Assembly (NCBI RefSeq): GCF_900109995.1
Contig: NZ_FOCB01000002.1
Location: 138,247-202,246, forward strand
DNA: 64,000 bases
From: Pseudomonas sp. ok272
Lineage (GTDB): Bacteria > Pseudomonadota > Gammaproteobacteria > Pseudomonadales > Pseudomonadaceae
Reading direction: 5' to 3'
Under the pieces are notes generated by a model. It had not been told where the DNA came from. It worked only from the letters and a program-made list of their open reading frames with translations, and ran no database searches. The position numbers were made by a program, and so were the translations under genes. Shown here piece by piece: positions 9,698-17,594 of the stretch (the stretch's first letter is position 1; each line of letters begins with the position of its first letter).

Positions 9698-10025
9698 ATG
9701 AACCAATGGAATATACCCGACTGGTTGGAGTTGGAAGTTATCACGCGGGATGTGTGCTGTGTTTATTGGCACGGAATTCGGCTCCTGCGGTACACGAAAA
9801 TCCCAAGCCTCCTGGGAACATATAACCAATGACGCAAGGATTATTACAAGAGAGAATATTGCCCTTTGTTGCATCTCTTGCAATGCAAGCAAAGGCGCAA
9901 AGTTGTTGATAGAATGGATTGATTCAACCTACTGCAAAAACAAAAACATTACTCACCAGTCAGTCTCGGACGTTGTCAAGCGTGCCCTTCTACAACCGCC
10001 GGGATACCAGCCTCGGATTTACTAA
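9698..10025 (+). pseudogene. HNH endonuclease gene, frameshifted
   Basis: The ATG at 9698 has GGAG upstream and begins MNQWNIPDWLELEVITRDVCCVY. At about 9770 the frame breaks, and the homologous sequence continues in another frame as GTEFGS, then SWEHITNDARIITRENIALC and CCISCNASKGAKLL, ending at 10025. Together these give the HNH layout: first Cys pair, His-Ile-x-Asn-Asp, Asn, and the second Cys-x-x-Cys with NxxKG. Inserting two bases after TATTG would restore the first Cys-x-x-Cys. The gene is small (about 109 codons), like solitary HNH nucleases near mobile elements. It is probably inactive unless the shift is a sequencing error. Confidence 0.7.
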
Positions 10026-10032
10026 ATTATAG

Positions 10033-10113
10033 TTAAGTGAGTCGGCGCTCGGTTAAAGAGTCGGCTTCGTCGGTCTCACTGAGTGAAACGAGCGATTTGA
10101 GCGCATTGTTAGA
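10033..10113 (-). repeat. attC-like site, downstream end of a gene cassette (3' core degenerate)
   Basis: On the minus strand the site starts TCTAACAATGCGCTCAAATC, a good R''-L'' half of an integron recombination site. The opposite half has a GAGCGC partner box after TTTAACC, but the conserved GTT core is replaced by CACTTAAC. The reading frame of the nuclease-like gene runs into the site and uses it as its C-terminus, as is common in cassette genes. The site may be decayed or truncated. Confidence 0.5.
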
Positions 10114-10584
10114 AGAAATTAGTTTGGCGCTAATGTTCAGGACGCGTTTATCAAGGAGCAAAGCTCCACGCAACTGCAAAATGTGGCCGTTAACATGCGC
10201 TCTATACGAGCTGAATTCTGAAATTACAGAGTGCGGAATTAAGTATGCTTCAATAATTTCATATGCCTCATTGAAAATTACAGCAATGAGCTCATCAAAG
10301 TCGTTTTTTTCGAGGTTGCGTATGACGCCTAACTGCCTTGCACCGCTATTTTCAGCTATACGGCGTCCTTTGATTTGGATTTTTTTACCGTCGCTGGATT
10401 CGGCGTCGTGTCCCGCAGCTGAATTTTTAGTAAGGGTTAGGTTTAAAGCAGATGAAACCAACCATTCGGCGTAATCCCCAACAGGATTATTTTTTGTTCT
10501 CAGTACGCCGCGATTCTTAAGCTCATCAATCGCCGCAGCGTGTAGCTTTAGCAATTCAGGTATCGATAGGTTCGCTAGGTTCAT
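10033..10584 (-). CDS. Cassette-borne protein with possible PD-(D/E)XK nuclease core
   Basis: 183 residues from the ATG at 10584, which lies just after the attC-like core and has GAAGAG upstream. An ATG at 10605 would place the start inside the recombination site. Near residues 35-75 there is a restriction-like pattern: GDYAEWLV (Glu), then SAAGHDAESSDGKKIQIKGR, giving Asp followed by Gln-x-Lys. This resembles small PD-(D/E)XK-type proteins annotated DUF6998 or similar, whose function is unknown to me. The C-terminus (NNALKSLVSLSETDEADS) is encoded by the attC arm. Base composition is AT-richer than the core genome. A restriction or anti-phage role is inference. Confidence 0.6.
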   Translation of the reverse strand: MNLANLSIPELLKLHAAAIDELKNRGVLRTKNNPVGDYAEWLVSSALNLTLTKNSAAGHDAESSDGKKIQIKGRRIAENSGARQLGVIRNLEKNDFDELIAVIFNEAYEIIEAYLIPHSVISEFSSYRAHVNGHILQLRGALLLDKRVLNISAKLISSNNALKSLVSLSETDEADSLTERRLT

Positions 10585-10596
10585 GTTGTTAAGCTC

Positions 10597-10672
10597 TTCT
10601 AACATTCAGGTTAAGGGGCGGTGGCACAACGTCCCAGAGAGCGAAGCGAACGATTTGAACCGATTGTCAGGT
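10597..10672 (-). repeat. attC-like recombination site
   Basis: Read on the minus strand: CCTGACAATCGGTTCAAATC, then a spacer with GTTCGCTTCGCTCTCTGGGA, then CCCCTTAACCTGAATGTTAG. The two ends pair: TGACAATC-GGTTCAA against TTAACCT-GAATGTTA. The core GTTAGAA follows the integron GTTRRRY rule except for the last base. Spacer and arms resemble attC sites of chromosomal Pseudomonas and Xanthomonas cassettes. It separates the gene at 10033-10584 from the one at 10758-11186. Confidence 0.6.
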
Positions 10673-10757
10673 GTGCAGCAGAGCATAAATTTCTTCGTTG
10701 TGGATTTCGTTTTGAAAACAAGCACAAAGCCTATTGCATGGATTGGCAATAGTTATA

Positions 10758-11186
10758 TTAATACTTGGTGGCTTTTGTTAGTTTTTCGCCGCCGCCTTCC
10801 ACTATCTCCAGTACTGCACAGGTTATTCTGTAGAATTTAGGAAGAATTCCTGGGATATTTTTATGTGAGCCGTGATCATTTAATGATCTAATGCTTGGGA
10901 ATTCATCCCATAGATTATTTGCAGTAATAAAATTGTTTGTCATTTTTTGAGTGTTAAAATTATTACTACCATAGATGATCATGTAGTTCTTTATTTGAAC
11001 CATTTCTTCTTTGGTGAGCTCGTATTTTACTAGCAAGCTCTCATAATCAAATGATTCGATTTTAGACTGCAAGTCAGATTGTTTTGGAGGTGTTTCAGTA
11101 CAATGTTCTGCTAGCCAGTTATCCATGAAATCAGGATCACTTGCACTACCCCCAAACGCCTCACAAAAATCTCGATAGTCACTCAT
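10758..11186 (-). CDS. Unknown 142-residue protein in the cassette region
   Basis: I do not recognise it. The ATG at 11186 has a strong TAGGAG site 7 bases upstream. The sequence is acidic in its N-terminal half (DYRDFCEAFGGSASDPDF) and has a YELTKEEMVQIKNYMIIYG helix and a basic C-terminus. There is no signal peptide or membrane segment. The gene is strikingly AT-rich for this genome, so it is foreign. It is followed on its own strand by the attC-like site at 10597-10672, as expected for an integron cassette. Confidence 0.65.
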   Translation of the reverse strand: MSDYRDFCEAFGGSASDPDFMDNWLAEHCTETPPKQSDLQSKIESFDYESLLVKYELTKEEMVQIKNYMIIYGSNNFNTQKMTNNFITANNLWDEFPSIRSLNDHGSHKNIPGILPKFYRITCAVLEIVEGGGEKLTKATKY

Positions 11187-11229
11187 TATATACTCCTAAA
11201 TATGCCACAACTGAATTACAGCTAGACGA

Positions 11230-11261
11230 CACAAATGGCGTAATATTTTCCGCCATTTGTG
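11230..11261. repeat. Perfect 11-bp inverted repeat upstream of the unknown cassette gene
   Basis: CACAAATGGCG and CGCCATTTGTG flank a 10-base AT-rich loop. It lies 44-75 bases upstream of the ATG at 11186. It could be a terminator of an upstream transcript, an operator, or the stem of a third attC-like site; the flanks do not show clear integron core boxes. Confidence 0.5.
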
Positions 11262-11513
11262 CCTGACAACGTTCTTTGTTCATGCGTAACTCCTAGATTA
11301 GCCTGAGTGTCCAGCCAGAGAAACTGCATGACTTCTGTGCACATTACTCGGTCATTGTAGCGTGTCCACGGGATGCTATGGATCGATTGCCAGCATCGAG
11401 CGGCGCCCGCTCAGTTTGCAGCCACAAGAGAAAACTGTCGACTGCACCCCACCCCTTGCAAATACTTGAATCAACGCGAGTCTGCGCGAATCAAGGAATC
11501 AAGGAATCACGCC
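11262..11513. other. Short gap between cassette region and small mobile-element genes
   Basis: About 250 bases without a supported gene. Sequence just before 11514 contains the direct repeat AATCAAGGAATCAAGGAATC, which includes the ribosome site of the next gene. Composition changes from AT-rich to GC-rich here, marking a junction. Confidence 0.4.
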
Positions 11514-11684
11514 ATGGTCGGGCGCATAACAGGATCGAAGAACACAAAGCCGTCGAAGGCAGACGTGCGTCGCCACATGGAGGCACTCCGCGAGCTGGCC
11601 GAAGCCGGAGACATCGCGGCCCGAGTCGCGCTGATCGAGCTATCGGTCAAGCTGCTCGCGGAGAAGAAGAATGGCCGCCGCTAA
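11514..11684 (+). CDS. Small 56-residue helical protein (mobile-element type)
   Basis: The ATG at 11514 has AAGGAA eight bases upstream. The product is basic at its N-terminus (MVGRITGSKNTKPSKADVRR) and then a single predicted helix, HMEALRELAEAGDIAARVALIEL. It overlaps the next gene by 14 bases, so the two are translationally coupled. A repeated pattern (ALRELAEAGDIAA here, LEAMARAGDVQAA in the next protein) suggests they share a fold or arose by duplication. Similar pairs occur in prophage-like and integrative elements, but I cannot name a function. Confidence 0.5.
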   Translation: MVGRITGSKNTKPSKADVRRHMEALRELAEAGDIAARVALIELSVKLLAEKKNGRR

Positions 11685-11958
11685 GAGCAAGTCAGCCCCC
11701 GACCTCATCCGCCAGCGCGCGGCCGGGATGGGCGCCGACATGCTCAACGTCTTGGAAGCTATGGCCCGAGCCGGCGACGTTCAAGCCGCCAAAGCCATCC
11801 TCAACAAGAGCACGCCCGACCTCAAGCCCGTCGCGGCCATGGTGACCTTCCCGCTGCCCAAGGGACAAGACCTCACCGCGGCAAGCTGGGCCATCCTCAG
11901 GGCCGTCAGCGGCCAAAAGCAGTCATTCGTCAGTGCCCACATTTGCCGGACAGCCTAG
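11671..11958 (+). CDS. Small 95-residue protein coupled to the preceding gene, possibly truncated
   Basis: Starts inside the previous gene (ATGGCCGCCGC overlaps its last codons). The first 75 residues are helical: DLIRQRAAGMGADMLNVLEAMARAGDVQAAKAILNK, then PDLKPVAAMVTFPLPKGQDLTAASWAILRAVSGQ. After about residue 80 the tail KQSFVSAHICRTA looks out of keeping with the body, so the original C-terminus may have been replaced by a deletion or insertion at about 11910. Small acidic and helical proteins of this kind sit in phage or plasmid-like modules. Function unknown. Confidence 0.5.
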   Translation: MAAAKSKSAPDLIRQRAAGMGADMLNVLEAMARAGDVQAAKAILNKSTPDLKPVAAMVTFPLPKGQDLTAASWAILRAVSGQKQSFVSAHICRTA

Positions 11959-12177
11959 TAGCAAAATAGCTCTATTAAGTTGCGGACCGATTACGGTCAG
12001 CTAGCCGTGTGTTTCTTGCAAACGCCAGCGGCCGGGCACAACGCACAGTCGTTAGCGGACGAGCATTAATTGAGGATAAACCCAAGATTTTTGCCGCTGC
12101 TGCATGAATTTCACAGTGTCACCAGCTTGCCTCCTCTATGCGGGCGACACTTTATGCATTCTTAAATTATTATTGTA

Positions 12178-15100
12178 TTAGAAGCCTTCTTTTCTTAGAT
12201 TGGCCTCAACGTCTTCGCGTTTTCCATGGCGCTCGTAGCCTTGAGCAAGTTGATCCAGCATGGCTGCAACATTTGGATGGGAGTGCTGCACCCGCTCTGC
12301 CTGGTTTCTGTAATGTGCTGCCAGATCACGCTCTTGGTCGCCGCCATCCCAAGGAGACCGGCTAGTGACCCCACGCTTATTAATGGTTCCAGTGATGAAG
12401 CCGGTACGCATATGTTCTAATTCAGGAGACTCTAAAATCTCCCTGGCCGGCGTGAATGGCCATGTACCATCCTCATCTGCTGGGGAATGGGAGAGAATTT
12501 GTCCTAAAGTCTGATCACACATTGTTGGCCGATCTGCATCACTACATAACTCACGTGTTTCCTGAATAAAGTGAATAAATTTATCTGCATCAATACCCCC
12601 ATCTGATTGAGTGCCAGGTAGTCGCTTGCAGTGATGTAAGACATCCCAAGCCCTCCCGGCAGTTGCCCGACTGGCCTCAGTCACCTCCTGCCTTTCCCCA
12701 TGTTCCGGCTTGTAGATCGCACAAATTAACTCCTTGAAGAGTTCTGGCTCTGATGTGATAGCTTCATACAGCGCACTAGCATTGTCTCCTCGCCCATGCT
12801 GAAGAAATGGAAATAGCCAAAATTCAAGTTGAGCCAGAGCTAACCGCTCAAATTCACCAGAACTCTCTAGCCGCTCCAGCATTTTCTCTAGATGCCAAGA
12901 CTGAATTTTCGGCCCATCTATCTCTCTACAGCCGAGTAACTGTTGAAGAGCTAAATAAATCTTACCAGGAGCAGTTTCTTGAAGTTTGAATTGGCAGCAA
13001 TAAAGAGCACTCATTGGGCGCTTAGCCTTCAAGAGCTGCTCTAACACAAAGTCTAAATCCTCATCATTTGTTTGATGGTATGGTTGAACCATGTGCCAAT
13101 ACTCGGTATTGACCTCATGATCACAGGACTCAACCAACTGCCAGGTCTCTCGGTTTGGGATAGCCAGAGTTAAGAAACTGGCGAGCCTCACCGATGGCCA
13201 TCCACGTTGTTTGCCTAACTCAACTACTTTTTTAAGTAGCGCATCAGGTGCTGGTGACGCAGCCGTACATAGAAATCCTGCTATACACGCACTCATGTGC
13301 GTGCCGTTATCAAAGCTCTCAAGCTTTTCCTGAATCCATTCCATCCAGTAGCCCTCACCCCAGGGAACCCCTGCCAATGTGGCTCCGACGATGCTGGGTT
13401 CGGTGCATACTTCAATAAGGCATTCTATTCCTGTGATTCTTTCAGCCTGATATATCGCCGATAACGAGGAGGCTCTGAGCTCGGAAACAATTTTGGCTTT
13501 GTCATGGAGATCTTTTTTTTCATCCTCCGTAGGAAGCTCCAGCCAATGGCTATCGAACAACCAATGGTCTCGCATGACCAAGTTGAGGGGGGCCAATCGT
13601 TCATAGCATGTCTCCACCGACTGGAGCCACTCGTTAAGCTCCGTGGCGGATGCCTCATCGTAATTACGGTGCCAATTAATAATTGCCCTCAGAGCTGAAC
13701 GTATAATTTCCCGATCCACATCCCTATCTGTCGCTTGGATGAAGGGTTCAATCAGTTCCAATAATCTGGGCAAATCCTCTCGATCCCTGAAGCCGGTCTT
13801 TTGCAGTAACGAGACAATTCTAGGTGCATTCCCATCGCTGAGTTGAAGTAGCTTTTCATGGACGAAATCAAGCATTTCATACATTTCAGCATGGGTAACA
13901 CCACGGCCTGCACCTGCATCGTCTTCACGCCATTTGGGCCTGTGAATATGGTCGGCAGTTTGGTGACCACGCCCCGCGATCCCCACCAAAAGACGAAAGG
14001 AAGCCTCGGGATCCCTTTCGATTAACAGACTGAGTACTTTGATTCGCTCCGGTAAGCTGGCAGCAGTCTGCGGAAACCACGAGCGGAAAAAGTTTAGAAG
14101 GCTCCGACTCGGTTTGTTGCCCCAATTTCCCTTCATAGGTACATGGCTTAACTGGGCAAGAATTAGCGCCACTGGGGCCAAGCGACGCGGAGCCCAGCCA
14201 AGAGTTTCCAATGCCCAAAGCAAACCTGCGTGCCAGCAGCGGCCTCCAAGTATAGAGTCACTAGTTTCGGTAAAAAGCCTCGTTATTGGAGCATCCGCCA
14301 TGCGTAAGCTGTTCTGAATAGCACGAAGAAATCTATCCGGCGCTGCTTCTGCCAAGTTTGGTAGATAGGAGGATAAAGACAGCCAGCGCCCTCCATCGGC
14401 CCCGTCAAGCAGCTCGCCCACTAACCCCGCCACCCTCTCTTCGATGTCCAGTGCCTGTAGGCCAACTTGATCTGGGGCACGCACTGCCAGCTTTATGAGC
14501 GAATCGCAAATCGATTCAAATAGTAAGTCTGAATACGGATGAACTTTTCCATGAAGCTGGGCCATCCAGCGCTCGTTATCCGGCAGTTCCAACTGGGGGT
14601 CAGGTGCCGATAACATTTTCTGAGCAAGGGCAAAGAAACGGTCCAGTTGGTTACTAGTAATTCGGTCTGCACATTGACTGAGCAGATCCAAAGGCGATTT
14701 GGCTTTCCAGACTGCGCCTATCTTCAGCAGTGGAGCATCGTCAAGTCGTACAAGTTGCCGCAAATCTTGCTCAACCGTTTCATAGGAACGGCCCGACAGT
14801 TCTTCAACTGCTTGTCGATCCGCTGCTTTGTCTGAATGCCAAGCTCCAAGTAGGCAAAGCAGCGGGAGACTTGCTGCTTGCGGTGCTTCTAGCCAGACAG
14901 GGCATTGAATTGCCGGGTTAGTCGCTCTTTGTCGGCGAAATACAGTCCATGAGCGGCCAGTGGATAATGCATAGCGCTTGGCATCAGATTCTTCCATTCC
15001 TGTAGCAATCAGAGCTTTCTCGAACTCGTATATATTCGGCCGCTCCAAGATCAGCTCATTACCATTTGGCCTTCCGGCCAAATCGCCTGTGGCGTGAGGG

Positions 15101-15951
15101 ATGATCACTCGCAAGTCTTCACGTAAAACTAGATTGCTTGCGGTTTCAGTGCGAGCCGCGATTGCAACCCGCAATTGAGGGTTTGCTTCCACATACCGCC
15201 AACCATGAGGTTCTGTCACAACAAGGGCATGATGTTGAAGGTCGCCCGATGCCATTACCACCGCAACTGTGAATGCTACGGCTTCTTCCACACTGTCGGC
15301 ACGTATCACAAGAGGCTGTGTAGGTGTAATGCTCGCCTGAAGCTTTTCACCCAAAGCGTCGAACATCGATGCCCGATCCTGGAATAGTGCTTCGGGAGTG
15401 ATGGCCGGGCTACATTGTCGCGCCCACGTATCCCAGTAGCGGGAAAGGCTGACTACACCCCCGCCACTCAAACCCAACGCTTCGGCGAACTGCAAAGCGA
15501 CTGCCGGACTTTGCTCCAACCATTGCTCCAGATCGTCCGCATCGTAGACCCGCACATCAGCCCATTCCCCCTGGCGGGTCTGCTCCTCGATCCATTCAGA
15601 CTTTTTTGTCCAGCGGCGAGGGGTAACAAATACATACGTGCAGTTCGATCGCTCTTCCTTGCTTGTCGTTTCTGTGCGCTTCCGATAATCGCGGTTAGCT
15701 TTGCCGGGCACATCTTGATCACAGCCAACTTCCCAGCAAGACGCACCAGCTGGAACCCAGGCATTACCAAGGTCACTGAACAGAACGCCGTCCCAGCCTG
15801 GTACATAGGTTGAATCACCCGCTGGAAATGAAAGCTGGCGCGTTGCTCCGGGTTCAAAGCAAAGGCGTCTGACCCAGCGCGGCAAATCGGTTTGCGCTTC
15901 CTTGGCATGCGTATTGGCCCAATTGACGATGTGGGAGGCTGTGATTCGCAT
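12178..15951 (-). CDS. Large putative defence protein: PD-(D/E)XK-like N-terminus plus long helical region
   Basis: 1257 residues, no signal peptide or membrane segments. Residues about 20-130 show a restriction-endonuclease-like pattern: GWDGVLF (Asp54), CWEVGCD (Glu74), then Lys84 and DYRKRT, followed by YVFVTPRRW and DVRVYDADDLEQWLE. Residues about 200-400 resemble a nucleotide-binding STAND-like module (strand LVVTEPHGW, strand LRVAIAART, a helical lid) but I see no GxxxxGK P-loop. From 420 to the end the sequence is mostly helical, repeat-like. It stands alone with its own upstream region in an island of nuclease and mobile genes. This architecture, effector plus large sensor, is typical of anti-phage proteins; that role is inference. 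I cannot assign a named system. Confidence 0.6.
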   Translation of the reverse strand: MRITASHIVNWANTHAKEAQTDLPRWVRRLCFEPGATRQLSFPAGDSTYVPGWDGVLFSDLGNAWVPAGASCWEVGCDQDVPGKANRDYRKRTETTSKEERSNCTYVFVTPRRWTKKSEWIEEQTRQGEWADVRVYDADDLEQWLEQSPAVALQFAEALGLSGGGVVSLSRYWDTWARQCSPAITPEALFQDRASMFDALGEKLQASITPTQPLVIRADSVEEAVAFTVAVVMASGDLQHHALVVTEPHGWRYVEANPQLRVAIAARTETASNLVLREDLRVIIPHATGDLAGRPNGNELILERPNIYEFEKALIATGMEESDAKRYALSTGRSWTVFRRQRATNPAIQCPVWLEAPQAASLPLLCLLGAWHSDKAADRQAVEELSGRSYETVEQDLRQLVRLDDAPLLKIGAVWKAKSPLDLLSQCADRITSNQLDRFFALAQKMLSAPDPQLELPDNERWMAQLHGKVHPYSDLLFESICDSLIKLAVRAPDQVGLQALDIEERVAGLVGELLDGADGGRWLSLSSYLPNLAEAAPDRFLRAIQNSLRMADAPITRLFTETSDSILGGRCWHAGLLWALETLGWAPRRLAPVALILAQLSHVPMKGNWGNKPSRSLLNFFRSWFPQTAASLPERIKVLSLLIERDPEASFRLLVGIAGRGHQTADHIHRPKWREDDAGAGRGVTHAEMYEMLDFVHEKLLQLSDGNAPRIVSLLQKTGFRDREDLPRLLELIEPFIQATDRDVDREIIRSALRAIINWHRNYDEASATELNEWLQSVETCYERLAPLNLVMRDHWLFDSHWLELPTEDEKKDLHDKAKIVSELRASSLSAIYQAERITGIECLIEVCTEPSIVGATLAGVPWGEGYWMEWIQEKLESFDNGTHMSACIAGFLCTAASPAPDALLKKVVELGKQRGWPSVRLASFLTLAIPNRETWQLVESCDHEVNTEYWHMVQPYHQTNDEDLDFVLEQLLKAKRPMSALYCCQFKLQETAPGKIYLALQQLLGCREIDGPKIQSWHLEKMLERLESSGEFERLALAQLEFWLFPFLQHGRGDNASALYEAITSEPELFKELICAIYKPEHGERQEVTEASRATAGRAWDVLHHCKRLPGTQSDGGIDADKFIHFIQETRELCSDADRPTMCDQTLGQILSHSPADEDGTWPFTPAREILESPELEHMRTGFITGTINKRGVTSRSPWDGGDQERDLAAHYRNQAERVQHSHPNVAAMLDQLAQGYERHGKREDVEANLRKEGF

Positions 15952-16000
15952 AATCCATTCCAGATAAAAGGGGCGTCAGTGCGACCCCAAGCTTACCCCT

Positions 16001-16039
16001 CCGCCAGCTCATCTTGGAACACCATTGGTGTTCTGGCGG
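16001..16039. promoter_or_regulatory. Nested inverted repeats upstream of the large island protein
   Basis: An inner near-perfect palindrome GAACACCA-T-TGGTGTTC (16017-16033) lies 66 bases upstream of the ATG at 15951. It is bracketed by CCGCCAG (16001-16007) and CTGGCGG (16033-16039). The position suits a repressor site. No regulator gene is adjacent, so the binding protein is unknown. The remaining bases between 15952 and 16289 hold no gene I can support. Confidence 0.5.
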
Positions 16040-16289
16040 TTCAGTGTTCCTGTGTTTTTTCGTTGGTGCTCCATGGCTGAAAGCCTTAGTCTCCTTAGCT
16101 TTCAGCGACCCTGACCGCTTTGAATCGAGGTGTCTACGGTGAACGGCTGCTTTTGGCCGACTCTTGCCTGTCATCAGGGGCAGAAAGCGCCCCTTAGCAG
16201 AAGCTCACAGGTTCTCTATGAATGACTGGTAGTTGTTTTGTTTGCTCTTCTGCACTTTCAACTGCAGACCAGCACGCTACCCCCTCCAA

Positions 16290-17225
16290 CTACACATATT
16301 CAATGCGGTGCCGTCCATTGTTTTTAGCCGCATATAGCTGCTGGTCCACGGCTTTGATGAAGTCTGTAGGCTTTTCCCGCTCACCTGGCACCACCGTGCC
16401 CGCTCCTATGCTGAGCGTGACGCGGTGGCCATGTGGCGATAGTGCATGCACGATGGACTGCTTCTGAATCAACCGCTGGCAGCGGTCAGCAACTTTACGC
16501 GCTACCTCGGCATCGGCTTCGGGCAGCAGCACGACAAACTCTTCGCCTCCATAGCGAGCCACAAGATCGCGAGGGCCATCCAACGCCAAACTCAGCGTCT
16601 GGGCAATCGTTATCAAACATTTGTCGCCTTGAATATGGCCGTATAAGTCGTTGTATTGCTTGAAAAAATCGACGTCAAAAAATAGCAGCGACAGTGGCTG
16701 GCGCTCGCGGCGCGCACGTTCCCACTCCAACTCGAAACAGCTATCGAAACGGCGGCGGTTGGCGATATTCGTCAAACCGTCCTTGAACGAAAGCACCTCT
16801 AGCTCTTTCTGCAAGCTCAGCAGTTGGTCCTCGGTCTTCTTGCGCTCGCTAATGTCAAACATGAAGCCGATCAGTGCTTCGACCTCGCCCCTGTCATTGC
16901 GCACCACGTGCACCACGTCACGAATCCACACATAGCCGTTGTCTTTGGTCAGCGCTCGGTAGTCCGCCTCATGGTCCACACCGGCCTGGGATTGTGTCAC
17001 GCAGAAATTCACCACATATTCGCGATCTTCTGGATGCATGCGCATCGCCCAGTCTTCCACGCTCACCCAACTTTCAGGGCTCCAGCCCAGCAATGCCTCG
17101 ATTTGAGGGCCGATATAGGCGAATTTCATCGAGGTCCAATCAATCTTCCAGGGTATCGCCTTGGTCGACTCCAGCAAGGTTCTGTACACCTCACTGTCAT
17201 TAACAAACTCGCTTACATCGGACAT
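16290..17225 (-). CDS. PAS-GGDEF diguanylate cyclase
   Basis: 311 residues. The ATG at 17225 has GAGGG about 9 bases upstream; a TTG two codons earlier is too close to it. Residues 10-135 form a PAS fold with PAC end (GFMFDISERKKTEDQL), then a short coiled coil, then GGDEF from about 150. The active site is RYGGEEF (residues 224-230), an intact A-site predicted to make c-di-GMP from two GTP. The position of the I-site Arg is Gly (GPRD instead of RxxD), so classical product inhibition may be missing. No membrane segments: a cytoplasmic sensor, possibly for a ligand or redox signal through PAS. Confidence 0.9.
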   Translation of the reverse strand: MSDVSEFVNDSEVYRTLLESTKAIPWKIDWTSMKFAYIGPQIEALLGWSPESWVSVEDWAMRMHPEDREYVVNFCVTQSQAGVDHEADYRALTKDNGYVWIRDVVHVVRNDRGEVEALIGFMFDISERKKTEDQLLSLQKELEVLSFKDGLTNIANRRRFDSCFELEWERARRERQPLSLLFFDVDFFKQYNDLYGHIQGDKCLITIAQTLSLALDGPRDLVARYGGEEFVVLLPEADAEVARKVADRCQRLIQKQSIVHALSPHGHRVTLSIGAGTVVPGEREKPTDFIKAVDQQLYAAKNNGRHRIEYV

Positions 17226-17462
17226 ACGCAATAACCCTCATATCCATATCAGTAAGCCACTGTAGCCTGAAGCAGTCAGTCGTGGAAACTTACCGAGCGA
17301 CGGTTGCTGGCCAATGGCGATCCTTTTCAAAGGGCACTTTCGGTCGAAACCGGTACGTGGAGACAGGCAACAATCGGTGAATAGCAATCGATCCTTACCC
17401 CGCCTCCGTGCCGAGCAATGTGCGCAGGTTTATGTAGGTCAGCTCCAGTGCCGGAGGGAGGT

Positions 17463-17504
17463 GCATAAAAATCCGATGCGGGTTCAGACATCGGATTTTT
17501 ATGC
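17463..17504 (-). terminator. Strong hairpin after the lipoprotein amidohydrolase
   Basis: A perfect 16-bp inverted repeat, GCATAAAAATCCGATG and CATCGGATTTTTATGC, with a 10-base loop. The A and T runs inside the stem would allow termination in both directions. It is about 90 bases after the leftward amidohydrolase stop. The rest of 17226-17594 shows no gene. Confidence 0.8.
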
Positions 17505-17594
17505 TTGCGGTAAAAGCCCAGGCATCGCGCCTGAACTGGATGACATTAGCCGCAATAGACTCGCTTTTATCTTAGGCGCTTAGGCCCTGTTGAT

